DNA of 37,736 nucleotides from contig JAUXVE010000039.1 in the NCBI GenBank assembly GCA_030680415.1, positions 1-37,736 on the forward strand, given 5' to 3'. The notes beneath the pieces were generated by a model. The model was given only the letters and a program-made list of their open reading frames with translations. It ran no database searches and was not told where the DNA came from. This document shows, one piece after another, positions 18,262 to 26,418 of the stretch. The first letter of the stretch is position 1; each line of letters begins with the position of its first letter. The translations under genes were made by a program, and so were the position numbers. Origin of the DNA: Rubrivivax sp. Its GTDB lineage: Bacteria > Pseudomonadota > Gammaproteobacteria > Burkholderiales > Burkholderiaceae_C.

Positions 18262-18362
18262 CCCCGCATATACGGTGTCTCCCGGTCTTTGTTCCGGGAC
18301 GTGGATGTGGCAGTCTTCGTTCCAATCGGAAGGCACCACCGCGCAAGGCGAAGGAGCAATGG

Positions 18363-19358
18363 ATGAGCAGTGACAGCAACCTGGTCGCCCTCACGCGGCG
18401 CAATCTGCCGATCGCGCAGATGCGGCCGGTGTACCGCATGGGCGACGTCGAGAAACGCCTGGACAAGCTGCCGCAGCGCGAGCACGAGACGCTGCGCGCC
18501 ACCTACGAACGCATGCTCGAGCGCGGGCCCGAGCGCTTCCAGGTCAAGCCCGGTGGCCTGCCGGCGATGGACCATCTCTACGAAGACATGCCCAACTTCA
18601 CCGAGGTGCTCGACGACGTGCGCCGCCAGCTCGCGCTGTGCCACGACAGCCGCGACGCGCTGGAGATCACGCCGATGCTGCTGCTGGGGCCACCGGGCAT
18701 CGGCAAGACGCATTTCGCGCGCGAGATCGCGCAGCTGCTGGGCACCGGCATGGGCTTCATCAGCATGAGCAGCCTGACCGCCGGTTGGGTGCTTTCGGGC
18801 GCTTCCAGCCAGTGGAAGGGAGCGCGGCCGGGCAAGGTCTTCGAAACGCTGGTCGACGGTGCCTACGCCAACCCGGTGATGGTCGTCGACGAAATCGACA
18901 AGGCGCGCGCCGAGCATGCCTACGACCCGCTGGGCGCGCTGTACAGCCTGCTCGAGCACGACACCGCGGGCGCTTTCACCGACGAGTTCGCCGAGGTCGC
19001 CATCGACGCCAGCCAGCTCATCTGGGTGGCCACCGCCAACGACGAACGCACCATTCCCGAGCCCATCCTCAACCGCATGAACGTGTTCGAGGTGCAGGCT
19101 CCAGATGCCGACGCCGCGCGCACCATCTCGCTGCGCCTGTACCGCGGCCTGCGTGCCGAGCACGACTGGGGACAGCACTTCGACGAGCAGCCTTCAGACG
19201 CCGTGCTCGAACGCCTGGCCACGATGGCGCCGCGCGAGATGCGCCGCGCCTGGATGACGGGCTTTGGCAACGCGCGGCTGGCGGGGCGCTCGACCATCGA
19301 GCTGGCCGACCTGCCCGACGGCGCGGCGCGACGCGCGCCGATCGGCTTCATGCAGTAA
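18363..19358 (+). CDS. AAA-family ATPase (Lon-like ATPase domain, no protease domain)
   Basis: A 331-residue AAA+ protein. Walker A is GPPGIGKTH near residues 108-116, Walker B is VMVVDEID near 176-183, sensor-1-like WVATANDERTIPEPILNRM follows, and the C-terminal small domain contains MAPREMRRAW. The wording around the P-loop (MLLLGPPGIGKTHFARE, LTAGWVLSGASSQWKGARPGKVFETL) resembles the ATPase module of Lon, but there is no protease domain and no N-terminal substrate domain, so it probably acts as a remodelling ATPase with an unknown partner. It starts at ATG 18363 after AAGGAGCAATGG. A sigma-54-like promoter lies upstream. Its 3' end overlaps the convergent diguanylate cyclase by 11 bp. Specific function unknown. 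Confidence 0.88.
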   Translation: MSSDSNLVALTRRNLPIAQMRPVYRMGDVEKRLDKLPQREHETLRATYERMLERGPERFQVKPGGLPAMDHLYEDMPNFTEVLDDVRRQLALCHDSRDALEITPMLLLGPPGIGKTHFAREIAQLLGTGMGFISMSSLTAGWVLSGASSQWKGARPGKVFETLVDGAYANPVMVVDEIDKARAEHAYDPLGALYSLLEHDTAGAFTDEFAEVAIDASQLIWVATANDERTIPEPILNRMNVFEVQAPDADAARTISLRLYRGLRAEHDWGQHFDEQPSDAVLERLATMAPREMRRAWMTGFGNARLAGRSTIELADLPDGAARRAPIGFMQ

Positions 19359-21114
19359 AGGCGTCCGCGCTGGCGGTCTGCTGCCATCCGGGTTCGGCGC
19401 GCTGCACGCAACTTCGACCGCCGTTCTTGCCGCAGTACATGGCCGTGTCGGCCAGGCGCAGCAGCGCACGGGCGTCGACGCCGTCGCCAGGCGCGAGCGC
19501 ATAACCGACCGTCACACCCAGTTGGCAGCGCGTGCCGGCAACCTCGAACGGCACCACGAACGCAGCCAGGATCTTGTCGCCCAGCGCCCGTGCCGCGCCT
19601 TCGTCGGCCAGCCCGCTGGCCAGCACCACGAATTCGTCGCCACCGAGGCGCGCGACGACGTCGCTGCCGCGCAGTTCGGCCTGCAGGCGCCGGCCCACGG
19701 CCACCAGCACGGCGTCGCCGGCGTCGTGGCCCAGCCGGTCGTTGACCGGTTTGAAGTCGTCCAGGTCCAGCAAGTACACGGCGAGCAGCCGGCCCGGCGC
19801 GCAGTGCTCGAGGGCGCTGTCCAGCCACGACTGCAGGCCGCGCCGGTTGGGCAGGCCGGTGAGCGCATCGGTGTGCGCCAGGGCATGCAGGGTTTCGCTT
19901 TCCATGCGCGCGCGGTCGGCGCTGCGGTGCATGGCCTGCACGCGCAGGCCCAGCACCAGCATCCAGGCTGCCATCTCGACCATGCTGGACGTCGCGTACA
20001 GGTACAGGCTCGGGATCGTGGGCTCCAGGTAGCCGCGCAGCAGGGCGGCGGTGGTCAAGGCGCCGATCAGGAAGCAGCCCCAGCCGAAGAGCATGAAGAT
20101 GCCCACGGCTTCGCCGCGCCGCGCGCGCAGGTAGGCCACCGGCAAGCCGCCGGCGGTGCTGGACACACCGAGCACCGTGGCCATGGTCTGCAGCTGCGGG
20201 TAGCTCAGCAGACCGACCAGTCCGGCCAGCACCGAAGCCAACGCCGCCACGCCGATGCCACGCAGCACGCGATCCAGCACCGGGCTGATCTCGCGCACGG
20301 CCAAGGTGGCGCGCGTGAAGCGCGTCGCCCCCACCGTGGCCAGCAGCACCGCCAACGGCGCAATCTGGGTCGACCACTGCGGCCAATCGGGCCACAGGTA
20401 CTGCGCGCCCACGCCGTGGTAGGAGAGCAGGAAGACCACGCTGCCGCTGAGCAGCAAGGCATAGTCCAGGAACGCCGGGTCGCGCAGGTTGATCCAGTGC
20501 GTGACGCTGTACAGCAGCATGCACAGCGCCAGCCCGACCACCATGCCCTGCAGCAGCTGGCCGATGGACTCCTGTGCCATGAAGGACTCCGGCGTGCGCA
20601 GGCGCATCGGCAGCACCATCGAGCTTTGCGTCTGCACACGCAGCAGCAACTCGTGCTCGCCGGCGGCCAGCGTCAGCGGTGCGGCAATGGTCCGTGACGG
20701 CAACGGCCTGCTGTCATGGGGCAGGGCATTGCCCAGCCGGTGGTGTGCGCCGATACGGCCGTCCGTCAGCAGGTAGACGTCGACCCGGTTCAGTGACGGG
20801 TAGTCGATCTCCAGCACGCGCTGCGCGGGCTGCGGGCCCGGCACCACCAGTGCCAGGTGCAGCCACACGGCGTCGGGCCGGCGGCCCAGGTTGCCGGGCG
20901 TGCCGGTGTGCTCGGCGAAGCGCATGCGCTGTTCCAGCACCTGCTGGAGGTCCAGCTTGCCGCTGGCGTCGCTGAAGACGGTGACCGCAGGCCAGGCGTC
21001 GATGTCACTGCGAGCGTCGAGCACCAGCGGCGCGGCGGCGCGGGCCGGCCACGGCGCGGCGAGCACGCAGCAGGCGCAAAGCAGCATGAACCGTAGCAGG
21101 AGAAATCCGGACAT
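19348..21114 (-). CDS. Membrane diguanylate cyclase with 7TMR-DISM sensor
   Basis: A 588-residue signalling protein that should make cyclic di-GMP. A signal peptide (LLLRFMLLCACCVLAAPWPARA) leads into a periplasmic 7TMR-DISM extracellular domain (about 30-175, with VWLHLALVVPGP and IDYPSLNRVDVYLL), then seven membrane segments (about 180-390) and a cytoplasmic GGDEF domain. The active site GGDEF is intact at 491-495, and the inhibitory site RGSD lies exactly five residues before it, so product inhibition is expected. HTDALTGLPNRRGL marks the domain start. I chose ATG 21114 because the signal peptide begins there; the upstream 93 in-frame codons are not protein-like. The sensed ligand is unknown. 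Confidence 0.92.
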   Translation of the reverse strand: MSGFLLLRFMLLCACCVLAAPWPARAAAPLVLDARSDIDAWPAVTVFSDASGKLDLQQVLEQRMRFAEHTGTPGNLGRRPDAVWLHLALVVPGPQPAQRVLEIDYPSLNRVDVYLLTDGRIGAHHRLGNALPHDSRPLPSRTIAAPLTLAAGEHELLLRVQTQSSMVLPMRLRTPESFMAQESIGQLLQGMVVGLALCMLLYSVTHWINLRDPAFLDYALLLSGSVVFLLSYHGVGAQYLWPDWPQWSTQIAPLAVLLATVGATRFTRATLAVREISPVLDRVLRGIGVAALASVLAGLVGLLSYPQLQTMATVLGVSSTAGGLPVAYLRARRGEAVGIFMLFGWGCFLIGALTTAALLRGYLEPTIPSLYLYATSSMVEMAAWMLVLGLRVQAMHRSADRARMESETLHALAHTDALTGLPNRRGLQSWLDSALEHCAPGRLLAVYLLDLDDFKPVNDRLGHDAGDAVLVAVGRRLQAELRGSDVVARLGGDEFVVLASGLADEGAARALGDKILAAFVVPFEVAGTRCQLGVTVGYALAPGDGVDARALLRLADTAMYCGKNGGRSCVQRAEPGWQQTASADAFTA

Positions 21115-21226
21115 GGTCCTCGGCCGTATCGGCCGCCACGGCCGGCACTTGAGCACGACGCCGCGCAAGCCAAGGTCGATGAGGGCGTCGATCACACTCC
21201 GTGCGCAGCCGACGCCGGTGCCGGCA

Positions 21227-21922
21227 TCAGGCCAGTCCCGCCACCGCCTGCCGCGCCGCCTGCACGCCCTGCTCGACGATGCGCTGCTTCCAGTCATCGG
21301 TGTCGGTGTAGAAGGCTTCGCGCACCTGGCGCTTGATCGCCTCGCGCTGCGCTGCCGGCGCTTCGGGGTGGTTCTCGAGCCACTGGTCGGCACGCAGCGC
21401 GGCGACCACTTCGTGCAGCGGCAGCGTGCCGTATTCGAGCGCGATGCCGGTGTATTCGGCCTGCGGGGCCTCCTGGTAGGCGGCCGTCCACATCAGGCCC
21501 GACAGCAGCGCCGACGCGGAAGATCCGTCGTAGATCGACGTCACCTGCGGCCCCCACCACGAGCGCGCGCGCTGCAGGGCCCGGGCTTCGTCGCGGCAGG
21601 CGAAGATGAGCTCGCCATGGCCGCTGGGGCCCAGGCCGGTGTGCAGGTCGATCCAGCCCAGCCAGGCGCAGCGCGTGGCGTGCTCCTGCCGCACGTGGCG
21701 CAGCGTCTGCTGGCTCCAGGTGGGATTGCGGCCACCGTAGAACAGGCCTTCGCGGTGCTCGTACTGGCCGCCCGAGACGGCGGTCTGCAGGCCGCGTTCG
21801 CCGTGCGCGGCAGCGTGGGCCGCCAGGCCGGCTTCGACCTCGGGCGCGGGTGGCCAGGCGGCGGGCACCAGCAGCTGGGCGATCTCGTCGTAGGCGGCGT
21901 TTGCGGCCGAGTTGATCGGCAT
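21227..21922 (-). pseudogene. Truncated DUF2817 (M14-like carboxypeptidase) remnant
   Basis: The 231 residues match only the C-terminal two thirds of DUF2817 proteins, zinc-carboxypeptidase-like enzymes of about 360 residues. The segments AANAAYDEIAQLL, GLFYGGRNPTWSQQTLR, LGWIDLHTGLGPSGHGE, ALEYGTLPLHEVVAALRADQW and WKQRIVEQG are family-typical. Missing is the N-terminal third with the GTHGVEG and NPYGF...DLNRNF segments that hold zinc ligands, so the product cannot be an active peptidase. The open frame extends only about 27 codons upstream of the ATG at 21922 before a TGA, and that stretch does not resemble the family. The break lies next to a 20-bp inverted repeat, suggesting recombination at the junction with the accessory block. 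Could still be expressed as a fragment. Confidence 0.7.
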
Positions 21923-22047
21923 ACGCAGCGACTGCCAGCAGTCCGCGACGCCCGGCGTGCACAGGAACTCGAGCGCCGCGAGACGCGCGGCGCCGATTCA
22001 ATACCCACAGCGCCACCGCCTGCGCGGGCGGTTCAGTCCAACGGGAT

Positions 22048-22120
22048 CTTTTGCCTACCCGACGCGGACCAGCATGGCCCCGATGAACCGCCTTCGCGCG
22101 CCGCGTCGGCCAGGCAAAAG
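22048..22120. repeat. 20-bp inverted repeat pair at the junction of core and accessory DNA
   Basis: The arm CTTTTGCCTACCCGACGCGG at 22048-22067 is the reverse complement of 22101-22120 except at two positions, with a 33-base spacer. It lies in the 211-bp gap between the truncated DUF2817 gene and the DsrC-like gene. Because the T-run is at the outside start of the stem rather than after it, it does not look like an intrinsic terminator. A short mobile-element remnant or a recombination site is possible. The rest of this gap holds no other feature that I recognise. Confidence 0.6.
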
Positions 22121-22133
22121 ACTCTCTACTATG

Positions 22134-22460
22134 TCAACCGGTACTCCATGCGCGCGGGCGCGTCGTGCCGCCGATCTTGCAGGCCTGTCCGGGACAGCCA
22201 TAGGGGAACAGCTCGAACAGGCGCTTATGGGCGGCGGGCCCGAGCCGCTGCGCCAGATGCCCGATGACGAAGCGGGCGTCCGCCGCGATCCGGTGCTCCT
22301 CGTAGTAGCGGCGCATGAAGCGGATTGCGTCCCAATGGTCGTCGCCGAGCACGATGCCTTCGCTGCGCGCCAGCTCGACGGCGATCCGCTCGGTCCAGTC
22401 GTTCGGTTCGATGAGGAAACCCTCCGCGTCGAGCGCAGGCGGCGCTGGTTTGTCGGCCAT
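22134..22460 (-). CDS. TusE/DsrC/DsvC-family protein with CysB but no CysA
   Basis: A 108-residue member of the DsrC/TusE family of sulfur-relay proteins. Family blocks are clear: DAEGFLIEPNDWTERIAVELA, GIVLGDDHWDAIRFMRRYYEE and LFPYGCPGQACKIGG. In true DsrC the C-terminal arm has CysB and, eleven residues later, CysA; TusE keeps CysA. Here CysB is present (C94), but the CysA position is a tryptophan (W105) in the ending RPRAWSTG, so sulfur transfer via CysA is ruled out. An additional C89 five residues before C94 could form a pair with it. A regulatory or redox role is possible but unproven. The ATG at 22460 follows GGTGAGGTGAACCCG. It is the last gene of a five-gene operon, 5 bp after the cupin. 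Confidence 0.85.
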   Translation of the reverse strand: MADKPAPPALDAEGFLIEPNDWTERIAVELARSEGIVLGDDHWDAIRFMRRYYEEHRIAADARFVIGHLAQRLGPAAHKRLFELFPYGCPGQACKIGGTTRPRAWSTG

Positions 22461-22465
22461 CGGGT

Positions 22466-22762
22466 TCACCTCACCAGCAGGAAATGGCTGTCGATGGCGG
22501 CGTCGATGCGATGGGCCACAGCCGGGGGAATGTGCACCACGCTGCCCGGTTTGAGTTCGATCTGCTCGGTGCCGGTGGAGAACCGTGCCTGCCCCTCGAT
22601 CATGAAGAGCAACGCCGGACTCGGTGCCGTGTGGTCGGCGAGTTGCTGCCCGGCCGGGATCGTGATGCTCACGGCTTTGAACGTGCCGCCGGGGTTGAGC
22701 AGCTGCGTGCCGAGTTTCGCGCCGTAGGGGTTGCGCGACCTGATGTCGTAGTTTTCGTACAT
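22466..22762 (-). CDS. Small single-domain cupin
   Basis: A 98-residue beta-barrel cupin. Motif 1 is weakly kept around PAGQQLADHTAPSPALLFMIEG (one His and a Glu), and motif 2 is ELKPGSVVHIPPAVAHRIDA with the expected GxxxxxPxxxxH. The metal set is thus reduced compared with enzymatic cupins, suggesting a sensing or binding role rather than catalysis. It lies 12 bp after LpxR and 5 bp before the DsrC-like gene, in the same transcription unit, so a link to redox or sulfur signalling is suggested by context only. The ATG at 22762 is preceded by AAAGGAGCAGGCC, a strong ribosome site. Confidence 0.85.
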   Translation of the reverse strand: MYENYDIRSRNPYGAKLGTQLLNPGGTFKAVSITIPAGQQLADHTAPSPALLFMIEGQARFSTGTEQIELKPGSVVHIPPAVAHRIDAAIDSHFLLVR

Positions 22763-22774
22763 GGCCTGCTCCTT

Positions 22775-23986
22775 TCAATACTCGATGCTGAGCGCGACCG
22801 AACCATACGCATGGTCGGACTCGTGTTCCTTGAACTCCCGCGAACGGTAGACGCGCATCACGGCCAGCTTGGCTCTGTGTCCGGCCACTACACCCTGCGC
22901 GCTGAACCCGACCGCTGCCTGGGCGACCCAGGGCCGGCGAGTCACGCGGTGACTCGAGCGGAAGAGGTTGCCGTCGAGTGAGAAGTCGCGCGCGACGAGC
23001 TTGGCTTCCAGCGTGCCGAACAGATGGACGCCGGCTCGCGGTCCGGATGCGATGCGGGCGGCCTCGTTCGAGGTGCCGCGATGGGATGCCGACGACGGCG
23101 GCCGGTTCTCGGCGCCGGGCCGGATTGGATAGGTGCCGAAGTCGTTCGGGATGTTCCAGCCGATCCGGCCCTCGATGCTGAGCGCAGCGGAGGTTTCGAT
23201 GTTCCCCAGGCGCAACCCGATCGAGCGAATCGAATCGGCGGAGAGGCCGGGCGTAACCGCACCGTCTCCACGGTAGTTCTTGAATTTGCGGTCCAGTGCC
23301 AGTTGCAGCGCGGGCTCGTTCTTCAGCTGATGCTCCCAACCGAGAAACCTGTCAGCGCCGATCGCGTCGTGAACCAGGTTCTGCGCCTGTTCGGCGAGCG
23401 ACCACGGTCCGATGACGCCCAGCGTGATTTCGCGCGTGTCGAGCATTTCCGTGGCGCTCTGCGACGCGTGCGTACGCCGATTCCACGACATGCCGACGTA
23501 CAGCAAGCCCGCGTAGGGGCGATCGTCCACGATCAGATCGGTGCGCAGCGGATCGTTGGGCGTGTAGATGGACTGCCCGAACTTGACGACGACGTTCTGC
23601 GAATGCGCGGGATTTCCGGCGGCCGACCAGAAGCCCGGGTTGAGAAACTTGACGAGTTCGGCGTGCAAGCGGACCGGCGCCGGAAGGCATTCCGTCCGAA
23701 CGCTGCCGGCGATGTCGCGCGACACGGCCGTGAAGGCCACGCCATTGGTGTAGTTCCGGTCGGTGTTGGCAAAGAGGTCGTTCTCCAGCCTGGCGGTCAA
23801 GCCGCGGAACTCGATGGCCTCTGAAGCTTTGCAGTTCTCGACGCCCGAGGCGCCGTCAGCCGTTGCTTGAGCCAGGGCCGGCAGCATCGGCAGGCTCAGT
23901 GCCAGCGCCAATGCGGCCTTCGCCAGCCCTCGCGCAGCCGGCACGGGATTCGAGAGACTCGGCGTGATGGCGGCGTGCACGGTCAA
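22775..23986 (-). CDS. LpxR-family lipid A 3'-O-deacylase
   Basis: An outer-membrane beta-barrel enzyme of the LpxR (DUF2219) family, which removes the 3'-acyloxyacyl group of lipid A in a calcium-dependent reaction and so changes envelope properties. The 403 residues begin with a signal peptide (LAKAALALALSLPMLPALAQA). The catalytic-region strands are LENDLFANTDRNYTNGVAFT, DDRPYAGLLYVGMSWNRR, EITLGVIGPWSLAEQAQ and LGWEHQLKNEP; the protein ends in a strand with an aromatic residue (VALSIEY), typical for barrel proteins. The start at TTG 23986 overlaps the LOG stop (TTGA); a GTG at 23980 is the alternative. It is embedded in the operon of the LOG, cupin and DsrC-like genes. Confidence 0.88.
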   Translation of the reverse strand: MTVHAAITPSLSNPVPAARGLAKAALALALSLPMLPALAQATADGASGVENCKASEAIEFRGLTARLENDLFANTDRNYTNGVAFTAVSRDIAGSVRTECLPAPVRLHAELVKFLNPGFWSAAGNPAHSQNVVVKFGQSIYTPNDPLRTDLIVDDRPYAGLLYVGMSWNRRTHASQSATEMLDTREITLGVIGPWSLAEQAQNLVHDAIGADRFLGWEHQLKNEPALQLALDRKFKNYRGDGAVTPGLSADSIRSIGLRLGNIETSAALSIEGRIGWNIPNDFGTYPIRPGAENRPPSSASHRGTSNEAARIASGPRAGVHLFGTLEAKLVARDFSLDGNLFRSSHRVTRRPWVAQAAVGFSAQGVVAGHRAKLAVMRVYRSREFKEHESDHAYGSVALSIEY

Positions 23987-24780
23987 TCCAAGGCGGTGTC
24001 GTTCGCCGGCGGCACGCCGCCGTAGAACTCATGCAGCACGGCGACGATTTCTTCCGCTGTTTCAACGACTGCGAAGAGACGAACATCCTCGGCGTTGGTC
24101 TGCACCAGCGTGAGGACTACGAACAGCTCATCCAGCGTGCCAGAGCCGCCGGGAAACGCGACCAGCGCCCTGGCGCGCAGCAGGAAGTGCATCTTGCGCA
24201 GGCCGAAGTAGCGGAACCGGAAGCACAGCTCGGGGCTGACGAACGGGTTGGGCGCCTGCTCGTGCGGCAGCGTGATGTTCAGGCCGATGCTGCGCGCACC
24301 GGCGTCAAAGGCGCCGCGGTTCACCGCTTCCATGATCCCGGGTCCGCCGCCGGTGACCACCAGGAAGTCGCGCCGTTGCTGCTGCTGGAAGTGGCGCGAA
24401 ACGATTTCGGCAAAACGCCGCGCCTCTTCGTAGTGGCGCGCGTAGTCGAGTTGTTTGCGGGCCCGTGCGATCTGCACTGGCAGCGTCGCGTCGGCGGGCT
24501 GCACGCCGGCGTTGCTCGAGCGCTGCGAGCTGCGCGCGCGCCAAGTGCTCCGGAACAAGGCGTGCACTGTCGAAGACGACGACCGTGGAATGCACCTTGT
24601 GCCGGCGCAGCTGGCGCTCCGGCTTCAACATTTCGAGCTCTAGCCGCACGGCCGAAGGTCGTCGCTGGACAGGAACTCGCTGTCCTCGTGAGCGAGGCGA
24701 TAGGAGGGGCTGCCTTCAATCGCTTGAAGCAGCGCGTCGCGCTTCATCTCATCGATCGCATCGCCCCGTGCAACGCTCAC
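23983..24780 (-). pseudogene. LOG-family (TIGR00730-like) gene with two compensating frameshifts
   Basis: Homology to the LOG family (Rossmann-like; cytokinin-type nucleotide hydrolases or nucleotide-binding proteins) runs through three reading-frame segments. The N-terminus is in one frame (MKRDALLQAIEGSPSYRLAH, then EFLSSDDLRP) and meets TAG at 24640. The next block (LELEMLKPERQL, VHSTVVVFDSARLVPEHLA) is in a second frame. The main catalytic-like part returns to the first frame from about 24500 on (ARHYEEARRFAEIV, VTGGGPGIMEAVNRGAF, ALVAFPGGSGTLDELFVV) and ends at 23983. Loss of one base near 24645 and gain of one around 24490-24530 explain this, so the net frame is restored. The GTG at 24780 overlaps the upstream stop; ATG 24747 is the alternative. 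As read, only a shortened product could be made. Confidence 0.75.
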
Positions 24781-25199
24781 GGCGCAGCCCCAGCCGCAGG
24801 CAGGCGCAGCCCAATCGCCGCCACACCGAACCAGACCATCGCGGCGACCATCGAGACTCCGCCCACGATCACCAGCAATGGCGGCACGCCGAACAGCACC
24901 TCGGAAAGGATGCCGAGCGGCATCAGCATCCCGGCCAGCGTCAACCACGAGATGCCCTTGGCCGCGAACGCCCCGACCGGCAGGCGCAGCAACAGATAGC
25001 CCACGACGACGTTGATGAAGGCGAACAGGTTGCCGTGCACATGCGCCAGACGCGACTCGAAGTGCTTGCCCACCGAATAGCCGGCGATCCACGCCTCCTT
25101 GCCGGGTGCGAAGTCGCGCAGGTAAATCAGCACGAAGCCGTAAACCATGAACGCAGCGAGAAACAGGAACCCTGCGGCGATATTCTTCTTGCCTTGCAT
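24777..25199 (-). CDS. Four-helix membrane protein of unknown function
   Basis: A 140-residue protein with four predicted membrane segments: AAGFLFLAAFMVYGFVLIYL, FAFINVVVGYLLLRLPVGAF, SWLTLAGMLMPLGILSEVLF and LLVIVGGVSMVAAMVWFGV. A histidine-containing loop (HFESRLAHVHGNLFAFINV) between helices 1 and 2 could bind a metal or haem, but I do not recognise a named family. The ATG at 25199 follows GGAGTACGAAC; an in-frame TTG at 25217 is less likely. It is the first gene of a minus-strand run, overlapping the LOG gene by four bases, and lies 115 bp after the last exporter gene, so it may have its own promoter or be read through from the exporter. Confidence 0.75.
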   Translation of the reverse strand: MQGKKNIAAGFLFLAAFMVYGFVLIYLRDFAPGKEAWIAGYSVGKHFESRLAHVHGNLFAFINVVVGYLLLRLPVGAFAAKGISWLTLAGMLMPLGILSEVLFGVPPLLVIVGGVSMVAAMVWFGVAAIGLRLPAAGAAP

Positions 25200-25314
25200 G
25201 TTCGTACTCCTACTCAAGAGAGTTGCGAGGATGAGGGGCGAGCCCGGCGTCCAAACTCAATGCCGCGACAAGGTGTGTCCTCATGGTTTTGTCCAGTGCG
25301 AGTTGAAGGCACGG

Positions 25315-26418
25315 TCAACCGGCCGTCTTCCGAAACCGCGTTGACGCGAACCACAGCAGTCCGATTCCCATCACCAGCAGGTACAGGAATTGCGGCCACA
25401 GGACCTCGAGACCCGCGCCCTTCAGAAAGACGCCACGCACGATCTCGAGGTAGTGCCGCAGCGGGTTGGCCAGGGTCAGCCACTGGAACGGCTCGGGCAT
25501 GCTCGCCACCGGGAACATGAAGCCGGAGAGCAGCAGCAACGGCATGAAGACGAGAAAGCTCGTCATGAACGCTTCCTGCTGGGTCTTTGAGATCGTGGAG
25601 ATGAGCAGGCCCACGCCCAGCGTGCCGAGCAGGTAGAACACGCTGCCCAGCATCAGCACGAAAAAGCTGCCTTCGAAGGGCACCTTGAACCAGACGAGCG
25701 CCAGGGCCAGCACCAGGGCGAAATCGAGCAGGCTGATGAACGCGAACGGCAAAAGCTTGCCCATGATCAGCTCGCCCGAGGTCAGCGGGCTCACCATCAG
25801 CTGTTCGAGCGTGCCGATCTCGCGCTCGCGCACCACGGCCAGCGAGGTGAGCAGCAGCGATACCAACAGGATGATGGCGCCGATGACCGCCGGGACGTTG
25901 TAGTCGCGGCTCGCCAGATCGGGGTTGAACCAGGCGCGCTCGCGCAGATCCACCGCGAGCGCCGCACCTCCGGCACGCGCGCCGAATTCCTGCACGATGC
26001 GCTCCGCATAGCTCTGCGCGACGGTCGCTGTATTGGAGTCGCTGCTGTCGAGCAGCAGTTGTGCGCGCGCGCGTCCGGTGGCCAGGTCGGCGGCAAAACC
26101 CGCCGGGATGATGAGCCCGGCCATCGCGTCGCCCCGGTCGAGCGCTGCCACCAGGTCCGCAGGGCGTGCCGAGGCGCCGGTGAGGCGAAAGTAGCCCGAG
26201 GCGGTCAGGGCCTGGACCAGATCGCGCGATGCCATCGTGCGGTCGTGATCCACGACGAAGGTCGGGACGTTGCGCACGTCGGTCGAAACCGCGTAGCCGA
26301 AGATCATCAGCTGAAGGAGCGGTGCGATCAGGATCACGCGCACGAGCCGCCGGTCGCGCAGGATCTGCAGCAACTCCTTGCGGACCATCTCGAACACACG
26401 CTCGGCGCGCGCCATCAT
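25315..26418 (-). CDS. ABC-2 type exporter permease (YhhJ-like), second
   Basis: A 367-residue ABC-2 membrane permease. An N-terminal membrane segment (VILIAPLLQLMIFGYAVSTD) is followed by a large extracytoplasmic domain (about 45-170, with VVDHDRTMASRDLVQALTAS) and a cluster of five C-terminal helices containing the signature REREIGTLEQLMVSPLTSGELIMGK. This layout is that of the YhhJ group, which works with paired ATPases and a HlyD-type adaptor. It begins at ATG 26418 with a four-base overlap (ATGA) to the first permease, so both are translated together and probably form a heterodimer. It is the last gene of the seven-gene exporter operon. Substrate unknown. Confidence 0.92.
   Translation of the reverse strand: MMARAERVFEMVRKELLQILRDRRLVRVILIAPLLQLMIFGYAVSTDVRNVPTFVVDHDRTMASRDLVQALTASGYFRLTGASARPADLVAALDRGDAMAGLIIPAGFAADLATGRARAQLLLDSSDSNTATVAQSYAERIVQEFGARAGGAALAVDLRERAWFNPDLASRDYNVPAVIGAIILLVSLLLTSLAVVREREIGTLEQLMVSPLTSGELIMGKLLPFAFISLLDFALVLALALVWFKVPFEGSFFVLMLGSVFYLLGTLGVGLLISTISKTQQEAFMTSFLVFMPLLLLSGFMFPVASMPEPFQWLTLANPLRHYLEIVRGVFLKGAGLEVLWPQFLYLLVMGIGLLWFASTRFRKTAG

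Noticed and set aside
22048..22120. The 20-bp inverted repeat as an intrinsic terminator
   Set aside because: The T-rich end is at the outer start of the arm and A-rich at the far end, the reverse of a terminator on either strand; the loop is 33 bases.
25302..25319. GTTGA-N8-TCAAC repeat as an FNR-type site for the membrane-protein operon
   Set aside because: The spacing between TTGA and TCAA is eight instead of six, and it overlaps the stop of the permease gene.
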